Below are positions 1-9,118 of a stretch of 20,623 nucleotides of DNA, piece by piece. Both the position numbers and the translations under genes were made by a program. Below the pieces are notes generated by a model that saw only the letters and a program-made list of their open reading frames with translations, did no database searches and had not been told where the DNA came from. Positions within the stretch are counted from its first letter, which is position 1. Each line of letters starts with the position of its first letter. Source of the stretch: Ectocarpus siliculosus (lineage: Eukaryota > Sar > Phaeophyceae > Ectocarpales > Ectocarpaceae); assembly GCA_000310025.1 (NCBI GenBank), contig FN648910.1:1832-22454 (forward strand), read 5' to 3'.

Positions 1-19
1 CGGCAACCGTTGATCTTAC

Positions 20-37
20 TTGGAGTCCCCGTAGGTT
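20..37 (-). CDS. Possible 18-nt Pro/Thr microexon (terminal in window)
   Basis: On the minus strand a pyrimidine-rich stretch ending in CAG precedes 18 nt, which are followed by GTAAGATC. Read in phase 1, as in the cysteine-rich exons, it encodes Glu-Pro-Thr-Gly-Thr-Pro and leaves the frame unchanged. The paralogous position in the neighbouring unit (826-837) has the same arrangement with 12 nt, which supports a conserved tiny exon encoding a proline-rich linker. Exons this short are rare and no transcript is available, so it may be an intronic coincidence. Confidence 0.35.
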
Positions 38-825
38 CTGATTGTGGTAGAAACACGGAGAGTAGCATCCAAGGTAGCACCGAGGGTGGCAATGAAAGGG
101 TAGCATCAAGGGGGGCCGTGAGGCATGAACGCGGCGTCGAACAACTTCGGGCGGATATCAACTTTTGGCAAAGCGTGTGTAAGTCGCTGATGTATTCCCC
201 GAACATCTAAATGAGAGGTTAACCCAACGACTTGCAAAGGGTCTTGTGTCAACAATCGTGGTGCCAGGCGGGCAGATGCTGAGTCTTGGGGGTTAGAATA
301 GGTAGTAGGGCCAACGCGAAACCCCGCGAAATGAATCGACATACCTTTGTGCTAACAGGCCGCAGTTCGTTTTCGGGTGTGCGATGCAACTCATTAAGCA
401 CCGGGAGTTTGCGGAATACAGGAGCTAAAGATGTGCACCGTATGCACGCGGTGATACGAAGCAGTGCGACCACGGGCCCCCGGGAACACGTGGGCTGTTT
501 TGGGTATCTTCTCCACGTCCCACGACACCAGCCTCAACAACGTCGGACGAGGGCAATATGAGCCGGTCCCGCTCTCAAGCAGGCGGCAGCCACATCAAAC
601 GGTTGGTTGAAAGGCAGCAACGGGGTTTACACATTTCATACACAATGGTGATCGTGCCTTCTAAACAACAGAAGTGCCATATTTCACGCGGAAAGAAATC
701 TTGCAAACAATTGCGATTACGGTAATCCGGACCATTTTTCAACACCGAAGCTGATTTTCTGTTTTCCGACGTACACCAAGCATAGGTGCAGCGAGCCAAA
801 CCGAATTGGGTACCATCAATTTTAC

Positions 826-837
826 CTGGGGTAGGCT
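826..837 (-). CDS. Possible 12-nt Pro/Thr microexon
   Basis: The minus strand reads a pyrimidine tract (CTCGGTTTTCCTACC...) ending CCACCAG, then 12 nt, then GTAAAATT. With an incoming phase-1 base G the exon reads Glu-Pro-Thr-Pro and exits in phase 1. It is thus symmetric like the 108-nt cysteine exons upstream and can be included or skipped without a frame change. It is paralogous to 20-37. Ser/Thr/Pro linkers between disulfide modules are common in secreted proteins, so the idea is plausible, but only splice-site shape and paralogy support it. Confidence 0.38.
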
Positions 838-1510
838 CTGGTGGTGGTAGGAAAACCGAGAGTAGCACCGAGTACAGAACCAAGTGTAGCAAAGAAAGGG
901 AAGCAACGAGGGGGTACGTGAAGCATAAACACGGCGTCGAGTGTGTTCGGGTGGATATCAATTTGGAAGATGCGTGTGTCAGTCGTTCGTGTATACCCCA
1001 AACATCGTGATGGGACATTCACGAACGGGCCTTTTGAAGGGGCTCGTCGCAACAATCGTTGTACCAGACGGGTGGATGGTGAGTTTTGGGCGTCGAATAC
1101 GCAAAAATCATCCGTCCGTGAACGGGTTGAAGTTAGTTTTCGTGTGTGTGATGCCTCGGTTCTTACAGCGGCGGGAGACAGGCTAAAAGCTGGCTGAACA
1201 GATGTGCACCACGTGAACGCAGTGATTCGAAGCAGTGCGACAACGTGACCCCCGGCACGCGCAAGCTGTTCTTGGTCTCCTTCCCCGCGACCCACCACCA
1301 GCCCCAACAACGTGGGACAAAGGGACTACCAGGTATGAGATGGCTACTCTTCCAACCAAGCGGGAGCCATATCAAAACGTTATTATGCTGTAATGAGGGC
1401 TAGAATGGTAATCGTGCACGATCAACCAACAGTGTAATACTCCACGCCGAAAACAATCTTCGAAGCAATTTCGATGACGGTGATCTGAACCTTTTTCAAC
1501 ACGCTTTCAG

Positions 1511-3045
1511 TGTCTCGCCTAAGGCAAATAGCTGATCCTTGCCAACGTCAAAGACAGCATTGGAAATTTTGTGAAAGTCTCACATACCAGCGCATGCTTT
1601 CTACAACATCCGGCGCGTTTGAAGATATCAGCCATTGGCCAACCTCGAAGGTTTCCGGCTGAAGAACATTCTCCGCTGGGGTGAAAGGGGTCGTCATACT
1701 GGCGACTGCTAAGCTTCGGCCGGAAAAATCACAACGGTGTCTGGTTGATGTTGCAGTCCGTTCTGTGACGTGGCATTCGCCTCGCCCCAAAGATGGTTCG
1801 CTGATAAGCGTGGTCGACGGAACAGACAGACCAGTTCCAAGCCTTTACCCCAACATCTTTTATCCCGAAAGACTTGTGTCGGGCGACGCGGTGTGGCACT
1901 CGGTCTAGCAAGTGATGCCTTCAACCCCCGGCGTCTATACCACCGGCTATCGAGATGAATGTGTGCACGAGTTGGTCTACGAGGGTCCTGGTGTTCGTGA
2001 GAAAAACTGTGTCGCGGTTGTGAGCACGTCTCCCTCCTCCCCCGGTGGCGTATCAGCTGAACTTCCTCTGTCTCCGAGCCCTTGTGAGAGTTCCACCACG
2101 CACGGTCTTACCGTCTGAACGGCAGCATGTACTTTCATCGCAGGTGCCGCCGCAGCCGACACCGTCGCCAAGGTATACAGGAGTCGGGTCCTCGCATGCT
2201 CCATTCCAAGTTCCACATAATTCTGCAGGACATCACAAGTCGCCAGGGCCGACGACGGAAAATCCACCCGTTCAAGCGTGCATTTTCGGACAGACACCAA
2301 AGTGACTCTTACACAGCGAGAACAGGCAATTCGTCTACAGCTCTTGGTTTCAAACAGGGAGTCTCGTGGGGTGTCCCAGTGTTCACGATACCGGTCCCTC
2401 GGGAGCCACGTTCCCAACCCCGACACAAAATAAAACTGTAGGGAGACAGGTCAGGCGTTGATGGCGGTCGGCACCGTAGGTTGCACTTTCTTTTCTCATG
2501 ACCTATTTTCAAGACTTCACGGGCCCCTCGATAGAGACCGAAATTGGGCCATAACTAGGGTTGCGTTCAACTCCCAGTCGTATCCGCACGGGTATCGCTT
2601 CGTAAGGCTGATATTGCCACGGATTTCGGTGGAACTTGAACTGAGAGGTAAGACTCGAATTTACGTGCATGTACTGTAGTGCTACGTTGCCCTGTAGCAC
2701 TGTCTACAAAAGGAGCCAGCGGGTCACAAGGATGTCCGCGTGGGGTGGGCGGGGGGGTTCTCATAGTCGTGCATGCCGTAGTCGTTAGACCATTGACCTC
2801 GCATCCCTACAAAGCCGGGACGGAGAACGCCGGGTTCTCACCGGACCAGGCTCTCACATCACCAAAGGGTGCGCTGCATCCTGCTAAGGGTGATCGGCAT
2901 CTTGTGCTTACTTCCTTGCGTACGGATGACAGCTGCGTGTGACTTCATTTATTTTCATGGGGGGGAATTTTTCCTGTTCCTGTCGCACGCGCATATGGAC
3001 ACGTCTCGTCTAGGGCAACAGCTTATCCTGGCCATAGACATGGGG
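1511..3045 (-). repeat. Array unit carrying cysteine-rich exon A
   Basis: This segment is homologous to the units right of 9110. A block at 1511-1563 recurs at about 3001-3041, 9588-9650 and 11664-11725. A second block at about 2341-2373 recurs at about 9155-9190, 10441-10475 and 11249-11275. Outside exon 2112-2222 the sequence has many stops and indels and behaves as intron. Positions about 2760-2960 lack a counterpart in the other copies. Homology stops near 3045, inside the start of a new unit, and marks the left limit of the large foreign segment. Confidence 0.75.
2112..2222 (-). CDS. Cysteine-rich module exon A (111 nt, phase 1-1)
   Basis: This is an internal exon of an unrecognised minus-strand gene. 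The acceptor is TCCTGCAG and the donor is GACG|GTAAGACC. In phase 1 it encodes a 37-residue module with cysteines spaced C-X6-C-X13-C-X3-C-X4-C-C, and with a Trp-Asn-Gly motif before the second Cys and Pro-Thr-Pro-x-Tyr-Leu-Gly after it. It is 3 nt longer than its paralogs at 10205-10312 and 11050-11157, adding one Asp after Cys-Cys-Arg-Ser. Six cysteines in about 30 residues suggest a small disulfide-bonded, probably extracellular domain, but no known family was recognised. The intron upstream is about 8 kb because of the foreign insertion; the next candidate exon downstream is the microexon at 826-837. Confidence 0.75.
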
Positions 3046-4547
3046 GAATGAACAGATAAATGACGCGGGCAAACGCAGGGGACAGCATCGAGTCGGGGGA
3101 CTCGACTGTAGCGTGTTGTGACCGCCTGTGTTTGATTTCTCGGTCTCTGTACCGCGTTGGTTATGACTGTTTTGGATCGGAATGCCTGCAAGCGAACTAG
3201 GGCCAGTCGCGGCTGCTTTAGGTGTGTATTGTACGGGCCACGGTCGTCTGGCATTCCCGGTAACGTGCGCGTTGTTGGCGCACCAAGGGAGTGCGTGGAA
3301 AACTGTCTAAGCCGGGTCGGCTCATTGTGGGTTCCCTAAATGTTGACAAAATGAGTTAAACATTCAGGTTGATCAAAACTATGAGATGAAAACAACGAAA
3401 GTTTTGCTGTACGTGAGCCCACAAACTGTGGCACAACTCTGACTGACTGCCGTTTGCGGGGCTCGTCGCTAATGTCGTCCCCAAGTCGTCCCAAGGCGGG
3501 CCGGTATCACCGTATGAGAAGAGTCGGAAAGCCCAGTTCGAAAAACGAACCTAGAAAGAGACGTTGGGGAACTATCAAACAACAATAGCCAGCCTCTACG
3601 TTGGCGTTGCGTTGCAGGCCACAGTCCCACAGTATATACGATAGAGACGATGGCAGAGATTTATCAACATATTTGAACTAAAACAGATACTTCGACGTAT
3701 GGCAAGTTCTCAGCGCACCTTCACAGACTTTCTTGACGGGATCGCAGACTTGTTCAGGGTCCTCGCAATTCCCTGTGACAAAAACACGCGCCCGGAGGGG
3801 GTAATCTACCCACGTACTGGGCGATCCTAAGCATATGTACATGGTATCTTACTACTCACTAAGTACTCGACGGTTAGTCTATGCTTTGGCGCGCGGGTAC
3901 TTGGCGCTACAGTACATTATCCCTGCGCAGTGGTTGTCGCCTGGCACGCGAGTTGTGTCACCGGCAATGTTTCAACTACTGTACCTCGCCAGCAGTACAC
4001 TGAACCAACGACTGGGGCGGGTCAACTCTCAAATCAAATAGGAAGGGTTTGTTCGTCGAAGCAGATAGAATAAACTGGTGTTTATTTTGTAACAGTCGAA
4101 TTAGAATTTGGCTTCATTTCTACCGGAAACCCAGGGTCACGGTGTTTGGAATTATTAGTCTATAGTTGGGGGTGTCATTCCGTGATCGAGTCCACGCAGG
4201 GGCTGTAGCAAAGTCGGGTAACGTGTGACAGCTACAGAGCGCGTGAAGCAACGGAAGGACAGCAGCAGCCGCCTAACGCAGTAGCGGCGGCAGTTTAGAA
4301 AAGGGCGGGACGGGACACGGCGCAAGCATTGGGGAAGCGACCAGCACGCGTCTCTCCATAAAAAGGTGTGTACTCGTGTCCAACATCCATCGTGTCGGCC
4401 GTGTTCCTATTCGCGTCCCGCTACTCTTGTGACCTCACCGCTGCGTGCATTTAGCACGAGGGGGGAGGGTGCAGTAAGATAAGCGGCGGCAAGCCACCGC
4501 AGTCTCGTTCGCCGCGCCGCTCAGATAGGTCCCTTCCCAAACATTGG

Positions 4548-4637
4548 ATGCGGTTCATCCCAACCGAGACGTACTCTCGCTGAAGAAAAAAATGCGGTTC
4601 ATCCCAACCGAGACGTACTCTCGCTGAAGAAAAAAAA
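4548..4637. repeat. 44-bp tandem duplication, two copies
   Basis: Copies start at 4548 and 4592. They are identical over the 38-nt body (ATGCGGTTCATCCC... to ...CTCGCTGAAG) and each ends in an A run of slightly different length. It looks like a recent local duplication. No function is apparent. Confidence 0.9.
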
Positions 4638-5087
4638 TTCAACGGCAAAAAGAAAGAGCGGGGCCTGTTGTTTGGTCGCACGCTGACTTGTCGCGGTTGC
4701 TGTACGTGCCACGATAGCAGCTATTGTACTGCACGGGGTGGAGGAACCCTGCGGCATCGGACATAACCAATCGACCCGCGGCAGTAGGGCATGATGCTGT
4801 CACGAGTATGCACATGAGGCAGGTGCCTTGTTTTCTGTTCCCCCGGCTTACTAGGGACTACTTGCCGGTACAATCTTGTCTGTGCCGCGCACAGAGGGGC
4901 ATATAGCTGAAGGAATCGACGATAATATGCTCACTCACGTAAGCAATCGTCTCCACGGATAGTATTGACAAGTCCCCACTGATGGTATCGACAAGTCTCA
5001 CGGCATACAAAGCGGCCGCATACGTAATCGGAAAGTGCATTCAACAGCATTCACGGGAACGGATAAAAGCAAAAACCACATGCATGC

Positions 5088-5221
5088 GAGAGAAAGACCC
5101 AAAGAAAAAGACTGAAAAACAAAGAAGACGAGAAAAAAAAACGAGACAGCGAACTACGTGCTGTATGCATAAGGAAAAAGAAGATGAGAAAAAAAAAAAA
5201 AAGGGGGGGGGGAGGTGAAAG
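5088..5221 (+). repeat. Purine-rich tract ending in A14 G10
   Basis: This stretch is strongly purine-biased on the plus strand and ends in 14 A (5189-5202) followed by 10 G (5203-5212) and AGGTGAAAG. It is simple sequence. It resembles a polypurine tract, but no LTR was identified after it. A Pol III B-box-like string, GGTTCGACCCC, begins at 5232, without an A box upstream. Confidence 0.7.
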
Positions 5222-5483
5222 TGACACGCGAGGTTCGACCCCGCGAGGAACGTCAGGTAACGGTCCATTCGGGTGTACTACGGTCTCGAGGGGCATCACG
5301 TCAAATTTACGCCCGATGTGACACAAACCTTCTATAAGAATACGTCACATCCATCGACGATTAAGCGACCGTTCCAAAAAACGCCCGGACAGCAATTGAT
5401 GCATGCCAAAAGCTCGTCAACCTGCCGTAGGATTGTCTATGCGGAAGTGATCTCAATGAAAAAAAAAAACACGGACACGCACC

Positions 5484-6275
5484 AGCACGGGACGCGCCAA
5501 TAGTGGAAGCACTCGTCCGTGCTGTTGGCGAGTGGAAGTTAACCGATCTCAACGCAACGAAACACGAAGTCATACATATATCAGCACGGGATGCGCCAAT
5601 GAGTGGAAGCACCCGTGCTGTTGGCGAGTAGAGTTAACCGAATTCAACCCAGCGGTAGAAAAATACCACAAATCATGCATCAGTACGGGACGCGCCAATG
5701 AGTGGAAGCACCCGTGCTGCATATGTGATGTCAGCCTCAGCACGGGACGCGCCAATGAGTGGAAGCACTCGTGCTGTTGGCGAGTAGAGTTAACCGATCT
5801 AAAAAAAAGAAAGAACAAAACGCCGTACACGTATCAGCACGGGACGCGCCAATGAGTGGACGCACCCGTGCTGTTGGCGAGTAGAATTAACCGATCTCCG
5901 CGCATCGAAAACGAAGTCATACACGTATCAGTACGGGACGCGCCAATGAGTGGAAGCACCCGCGCTGCGTACAAGTATCAGTACGGGTCGCGCCAATGAG
6001 TGGAAGCACCCGTGCTGCATATGTGTTGTCAGTTTCAGCGAGGGACGCGCCAATGAGTGGAAGCACCCGTGCTGTTGGCAAGTGGAGTTTCACCGTGTAT
6101 CCAACGCATCGAAGAAAAAAAAAAAAAAACACGTATCAGCACGGGACGCGCCAATGAGTGGAAGCACCCGCGCTGTTGGCAAGTGGAGTTCACCGTATCC
6201 AAAGCATCGAAGAAAAAAAAAAACACGTATCAGCACGGGACGCGCCAATGAGTGGAAGCACCCGTGCCGATGGCG
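5484..6275 (+). repeat. Ten-copy hairpin/CCAAT repeat array upstream of gag
   Basis: Ten copies of a roughly 37-bp core start at 5484, 5583, 5682, 5739, 5836, 5930, 5980, 6037, 6138 and 6232. The core begins AGCACGGG, continues with CGCGCCAATGAGTGGAAGCA and ends CCCGTGCT, so the ends form an 8-bp inverted repeat, with a mismatch or wobble in some copies. Copies are spaced either 94-101 or 50-57 bp. Most long-spaced copies add TTGGCG right after the core, complementary to the internal CGCCAA. Every copy contains a CCAAT motif. The array ends about 30 bp before a TATA-like box and about 390 bp before the gag-like frame, so a promoter/enhancer or element-terminus role is plausible but unproven. 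Confidence 0.92.
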
Positions 6276-6304
6276 AACCGGGACTCACCGAATCCAAGAA
6301 AATC

Positions 6305-6314
6305 TATATATAAA
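6305..6314 (+). promoter_or_regulatory. TATA-like box upstream of gag
   Basis: TATATATAAA lies directly after the CCAAT-containing repeat array and about 350 bp before the ATG of the gag-like frame at 6662. Position relative to the CCAAT motifs fits a Pol II promoter. It sits beside an A-rich run, so chance is possible. A short upstream ATG frame starts at 6342 and stops after 17 codons. Confidence 0.4.
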
Positions 6315-6661
6315 AAAAAAGAAACCATCGCTAGTGTTCCAATGAGAGAAATATTCGGGATTGGTCGACGTCCGGTGACCGTAGCGTCAGCACAATAATC
6401 ACTCCATTCAATCCACAGGCGTCGAGAACGAACTAACGCGAGCTCGCGATATAACAACGCGTCGTTCTGGGCCCGACGAAAACCCTCGTCAGATAGTTTC
6501 GCCCGAAGATAGGATTTGTAGACCATTCTAACTGCAGATCCAGGCGCGCGATCGACTACGCCCACGATGAAGAGGAAAAGAAGTGTTCCCGCAACGCCGC
6601 CCTGACGCTCGCCCGCCGCCTGCCGCCGGTTCGCTGCATATACGACTCTAACCGCGACCAG

Positions 6662-8043
6662 ATGCCGACACGGGCCTCCACGCGGAGCGGCAGGGCAGCG
6701 GCTGGGCAAGCAGGGCGAGGTCGGGCGGCGACACCTTCGACACCACGCACGAGGAGGTCTACCGCGCGATCGGTGGCGAGCTCGACGGCTCGCCCCTCGA
6801 CGCGCAGCGGATCACGTACTCCCGCGAGGCGTCGAGCGGTATCCTCCTCGCGAGCGCGAGGGACAGGCACCCGCGGCGACCCCCCCGCTGATGAGACTGA
6901 ACTCGCTTCTCTCCGCGGGCTGGTGGACGGCCTGAGGGAGGAGCTGCAGCGGAAGCGCGATGAGGCTGCCGGCGATCGCCAGCAGCTTCAAGCAACGATC
7001 GACGACCTGATCGCCACCCAAGCAGCAGGACCTGGCCTTCAGGGGGAGGTGCAACTGGTGGGCACAACCGCCCCACCATCGGCCTCTCGGGCCCCCGCTA
7101 CACCCAACGCCGAGGCGGCTAAGGCTACGGCAAAGGATAGAGCGCGCATGTGGGGGGACCTCCGCCGGGTAAAAGCGTGGCTCATCCTGGGGCGGCCTCC
7201 GGCAGTTTCAAAACTGTCGCAGATGGAGTGGCAATCCTTGCTTCGCAAAGGGGTCCTGGTGACAGAGAAAGTGGCGCGGCATCGCTCAACACGCTCTCAA
7301 ACTTCCGGGTCGAAGACTACCGTTCGGGATCTGACACGCCTAACGCCGAGGTTCTGTTGGAAGAGTCGCTCTCGATCCTCATCACGACCATATCGGCGTT
7401 GCTCAAAACAGGCATTACCGATTCTGAGAGTCTCCAGCGCGTGGGCATCCTCGAGGAGTCCCTCAACGTCGGCTTGGCGATGGTCACCGAGCACTGTCGT
7501 GAAAACCGCGGCGAGATGCGAAATCCCGCGAACAAACTCCGGTTCGCGGGATTCATCAACGACGATCTAATCCTGTTCGCATCGCGGTGGTTTGACGCCG
7601 CCATCAGTTTCAAGACAACGAACTCTGCGCCGCCGACTGTCATCGAGGATTTTCCGCCCGTGGTAACCATCGAGTGGAAGAGGATTACTGGCTTCATCGC
7701 CATGGGCGGGGTCGGCGCCGCCGCCTTCTACCAGCCTCAGATACGGGCAGGAGAACAGCTCCTATCGCCGTCCAAGCGAGCCCGGGGGACCACTTCCGGA
7801 AGATCGCGTGGTTACTGCTTCGCCTTCAACTCGTCGTCCGGTTGCCATGATCGTAACTGCCCATACATCCACGCCCAGAACCCTTCCCACGCTAGGCGCG
7901 AAGCGTCCGAAACTCCGGCAACCGGCGCGCGCGGCGTTGGCCACGGCAACGGGGGAGGGCGCGGAGGAGAGGCGCGCGCCGCTGGCGAGGGCGGCGCGAG
8001 ACCCAAGGCCGCTGACTTCTTCACCCACGGGAAAGACAAATAG
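6662..8043 (+). pseudogene. Gag-like protein with coiled coil and CCCH zinc finger, frameshifted
   Basis: This is the probable nucleic-acid-binding structural protein of a YR retroelement. The first part, from ATG 6662, is Arg/Ser/Thr-rich and basic, then has a predicted coiled coil of about 35 residues (6896-7015, rich in Leu/Glu/Gln/Arg). Near the G6 run at about 7150 the coding signal moves from frame 2 to frame 1. The second part (7150-8043) is a helical region ending in a CCCH finger at 7816-7872 (C-X8-C-X4-C-X3-H) and a Gly/Arg/Ala-rich tail, and stops at TAG 8041. The shift may be a mutation or a programmed frameshift. CCCH fingers of this kind accompany DIRS-like elements in algae and fungi; that comparison is from memory of the families, not a search. 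The YR relic follows directly in the same frame. Confidence 0.65.
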
Positions 8044-9118
8044 GGGTGCGGGCTCTCCCGCGTGGCGGGGGGGCCTACCTCGGATGGCAGCGCACCTGCG
8101 GCTAAATCGAACGGCTGCACGCCGGTCTGCACGAGGTTGGCTCCAGGGCTATCAGCAGGTTCAGGACCTGGGACAGGCAGGACGGGACTTTGTTACCGAC
8201 GTCTTGGCATGCAGCTCGTCGAGCACTCAGTTGCGTCTTCGTCTAGAAGGACTTACACGTCAGGCTTCAACTCTTGGTGCACGTTTCGCAGGCTGACGGA
8301 GAAGCCTAAGTTCCTAGGGCAACGTGCCGGGGACCTTCATGTGTGGGAGTTGATAGACTTCGTAGCCTGGTGTTTCGAGTCTGAGGGTAATCTAGCGAGT
8401 ACAATATCCGGAAAACTCACGGCTGTACAACATTTTCATAGGCTGGAAGCTTCTGTCGAGCTAGACTTGTCGTCTCCGATGTTGAAATGTGCGCTAAGCG
8501 GGATTGCGAGGAACCACGTGGCTATGGGGACGGTACGCCGTGTGCGCCTGCCTGTGTCTTGGCGTATGCTGCTGGACGGGGTGTGTCTGCCTGTGTCTTG
8601 GCGTATGCTGCTGGACGGGGAAAGCGCAAGCCAGAACTAGGGGGAAGGGGGCAGAGTGATGTGGCTGTGTCTGTGCTTGTCCTATCTCTTTTATCACACG
8701 GTCTGATGAGGTGTTCGCGAATGATGCGGGCAGGGTGCATGAGGCACACTGTCTTACGAGGGCGGACGTAGCATTGTTTGCTGGCGAGACGCAATTAGTC
8801 TTTAGTCACTATCGTAGAGCAGACCGTGTTGAAATGAGGTTTAGAGGGCACAAGGCCGATCAAGAGCAGAAAGGAAACATACGGGTTCGTACGCGAGACG
8901 AAGTCACCGGACCGCAGTCAGGTGTGAGAGCACGCGGCGGCGCGGTGGCTCTTGTGGTGGAGCTGTTATCGTGTCATGCGACGTTGCCTGACTCCGCACC
9001 GTTGGCTTCGTACCGTAGTGGAAGAGCAGTGAGAGTAGTGAGGTATACTGCTGCCCTCCGTGCAGTCAGAGAAGTGGTAGCGAAGTCGGGGCGTAACCCC
9101 CAGGAGTACGCACTTGCG
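8044..9118 (+). pseudogene. Tyrosine recombinase (DIRS/Crypton-like), broken and 3'-truncated
   Basis: This would be the strand-exchange enzyme of a YR mobile element. Frame 1 continues after TAG 8041 and from about 8206 reads as a core-binding domain, including a Ser-Ser-Ser-Arg-Arg-Thr-Tyr-Thr-Ser-Gly-Phe start typical of these proteins. The frame is then hit by an in-frame TAG at 8638, continues for about 16 codons, and moves to frame 2 near the T run at about 8690. Frame 2 carries the box I arginine (Arg-Ser-Asp-Glu-Val-Phe, Arg at 8699-8701) and the beta-hairpin lysine (Phe-Arg-Gly-His-Lys, Lys at 8852-8854). It ends Gln-Glu-Tyr-Ala-Leu-Ala just where the HxxR box should follow, so the second catalytic Arg, the His and the Tyr nucleophile are missing. 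There is also a 39-bp in-frame duplication at 8548-8620. It cannot be active. DIRS-like is favoured over Crypton because of the gag-like neighbour. Confidence 0.8.
8548..8620 (+). repeat. 39-bp in-frame tandem duplication inside the recombinase
   Basis: CTGCCTGTGTCTTGGCGTAT and the following 14 nt occur at 8548 and again at 8587, a period of 39 bp. This duplicates 13 codons (Leu-Pro-Val-Ser-Trp-Arg-Met-Leu-Leu-Asp-Gly plus two) without changing the frame. The two copies are identical over 34 nt, so the event is recent. Confidence 0.92.

Larger units (their letters stand above)
1..1510 (-). repeat. Two tandem ~0.75 kb units with possible linker microexons
   Basis: Positions about 1-785 and about 786-1510 align with each other along most of their length. 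Shared blocks lie near 85-190 and 875-985, near 425-480 and 1200-1255, and near 630-760 and 1395-1500. They are diverged tandem duplicates with no long open frame. Each contains a short acceptor/donor-bounded Pro/Thr segment in the same relative place (20-37 and 826-837). They sit downstream, in minus-strand sense, of the cysteine-rich exons, so they are read here as intronic DNA of the same modular gene. Nothing else could be recognised in them. Confidence 0.65.
3046..5483. other. Non-coding stretch, left part of the foreign segment
   Basis: No convincing gene was found on either strand. Open frames are short and have no recognisable domain, and nothing resembles reverse transcriptase or a transposase. 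It has no visible similarity to the exon array on either side. Local structure comprises a perfect 7-bp stem/4-nt loop hairpin at 3088-3105, a two-copy 44-bp repeat at 4548-4637 and a purine tract at 5088-5221. It may be the 5' region of the gag/YR element, or an older insertion. Confidence 0.6.

Noticed and set aside
1977-2426. 149-codon minus-strand open frame over exon A
   Set aside because: It is in a different frame from the cysteine module. The cysteine-pattern frame is shared by four copies with splice sites; this one is not.
3088-3105. Perfect TCGAGTC-GGGG-GACTCGA hairpin near the left junction
   Set aside because: Too short and isolated to call a terminator or element end; no copy was seen at the right junction.
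3835-4041. 68-codon plus-strand open frame in the non-coding stretch
   Set aside because: No homology recognised, short, and no context supporting a gene.
5223-5260. tRNA T-arm-like sequence around GGTTCGACCCC
   Set aside because: Only four of five T-stem pairs form, and the bases before it are a purine tract with no anticodon arm, D arm or A box. Not a tRNA gene.
5041-5326. Phe-rich open frames on the minus strand
   Set aside because: Direct products of the plus-strand purine tract; composition artefact.
5532-6345. Open frames with repeated Ser-Thr-Gly-Arg-Ala-Asn-Glu-Trp-Lys-His-Pro peptides, both strands
   Set aside because: They are translations of the hairpin repeat array. The frames drift with A-run length and no start or domain is supported, so the repeat is annotated and not a protein.
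7808-8296. 162-codon plus-strand frame overlapping the end of gag and start of YR
   Set aside because: It does not contain the CCCH finger or the Ser-Arg-Arg-Thr-Tyr motif of the recombinase, which are both in frame 1; a GC-rich shadow.
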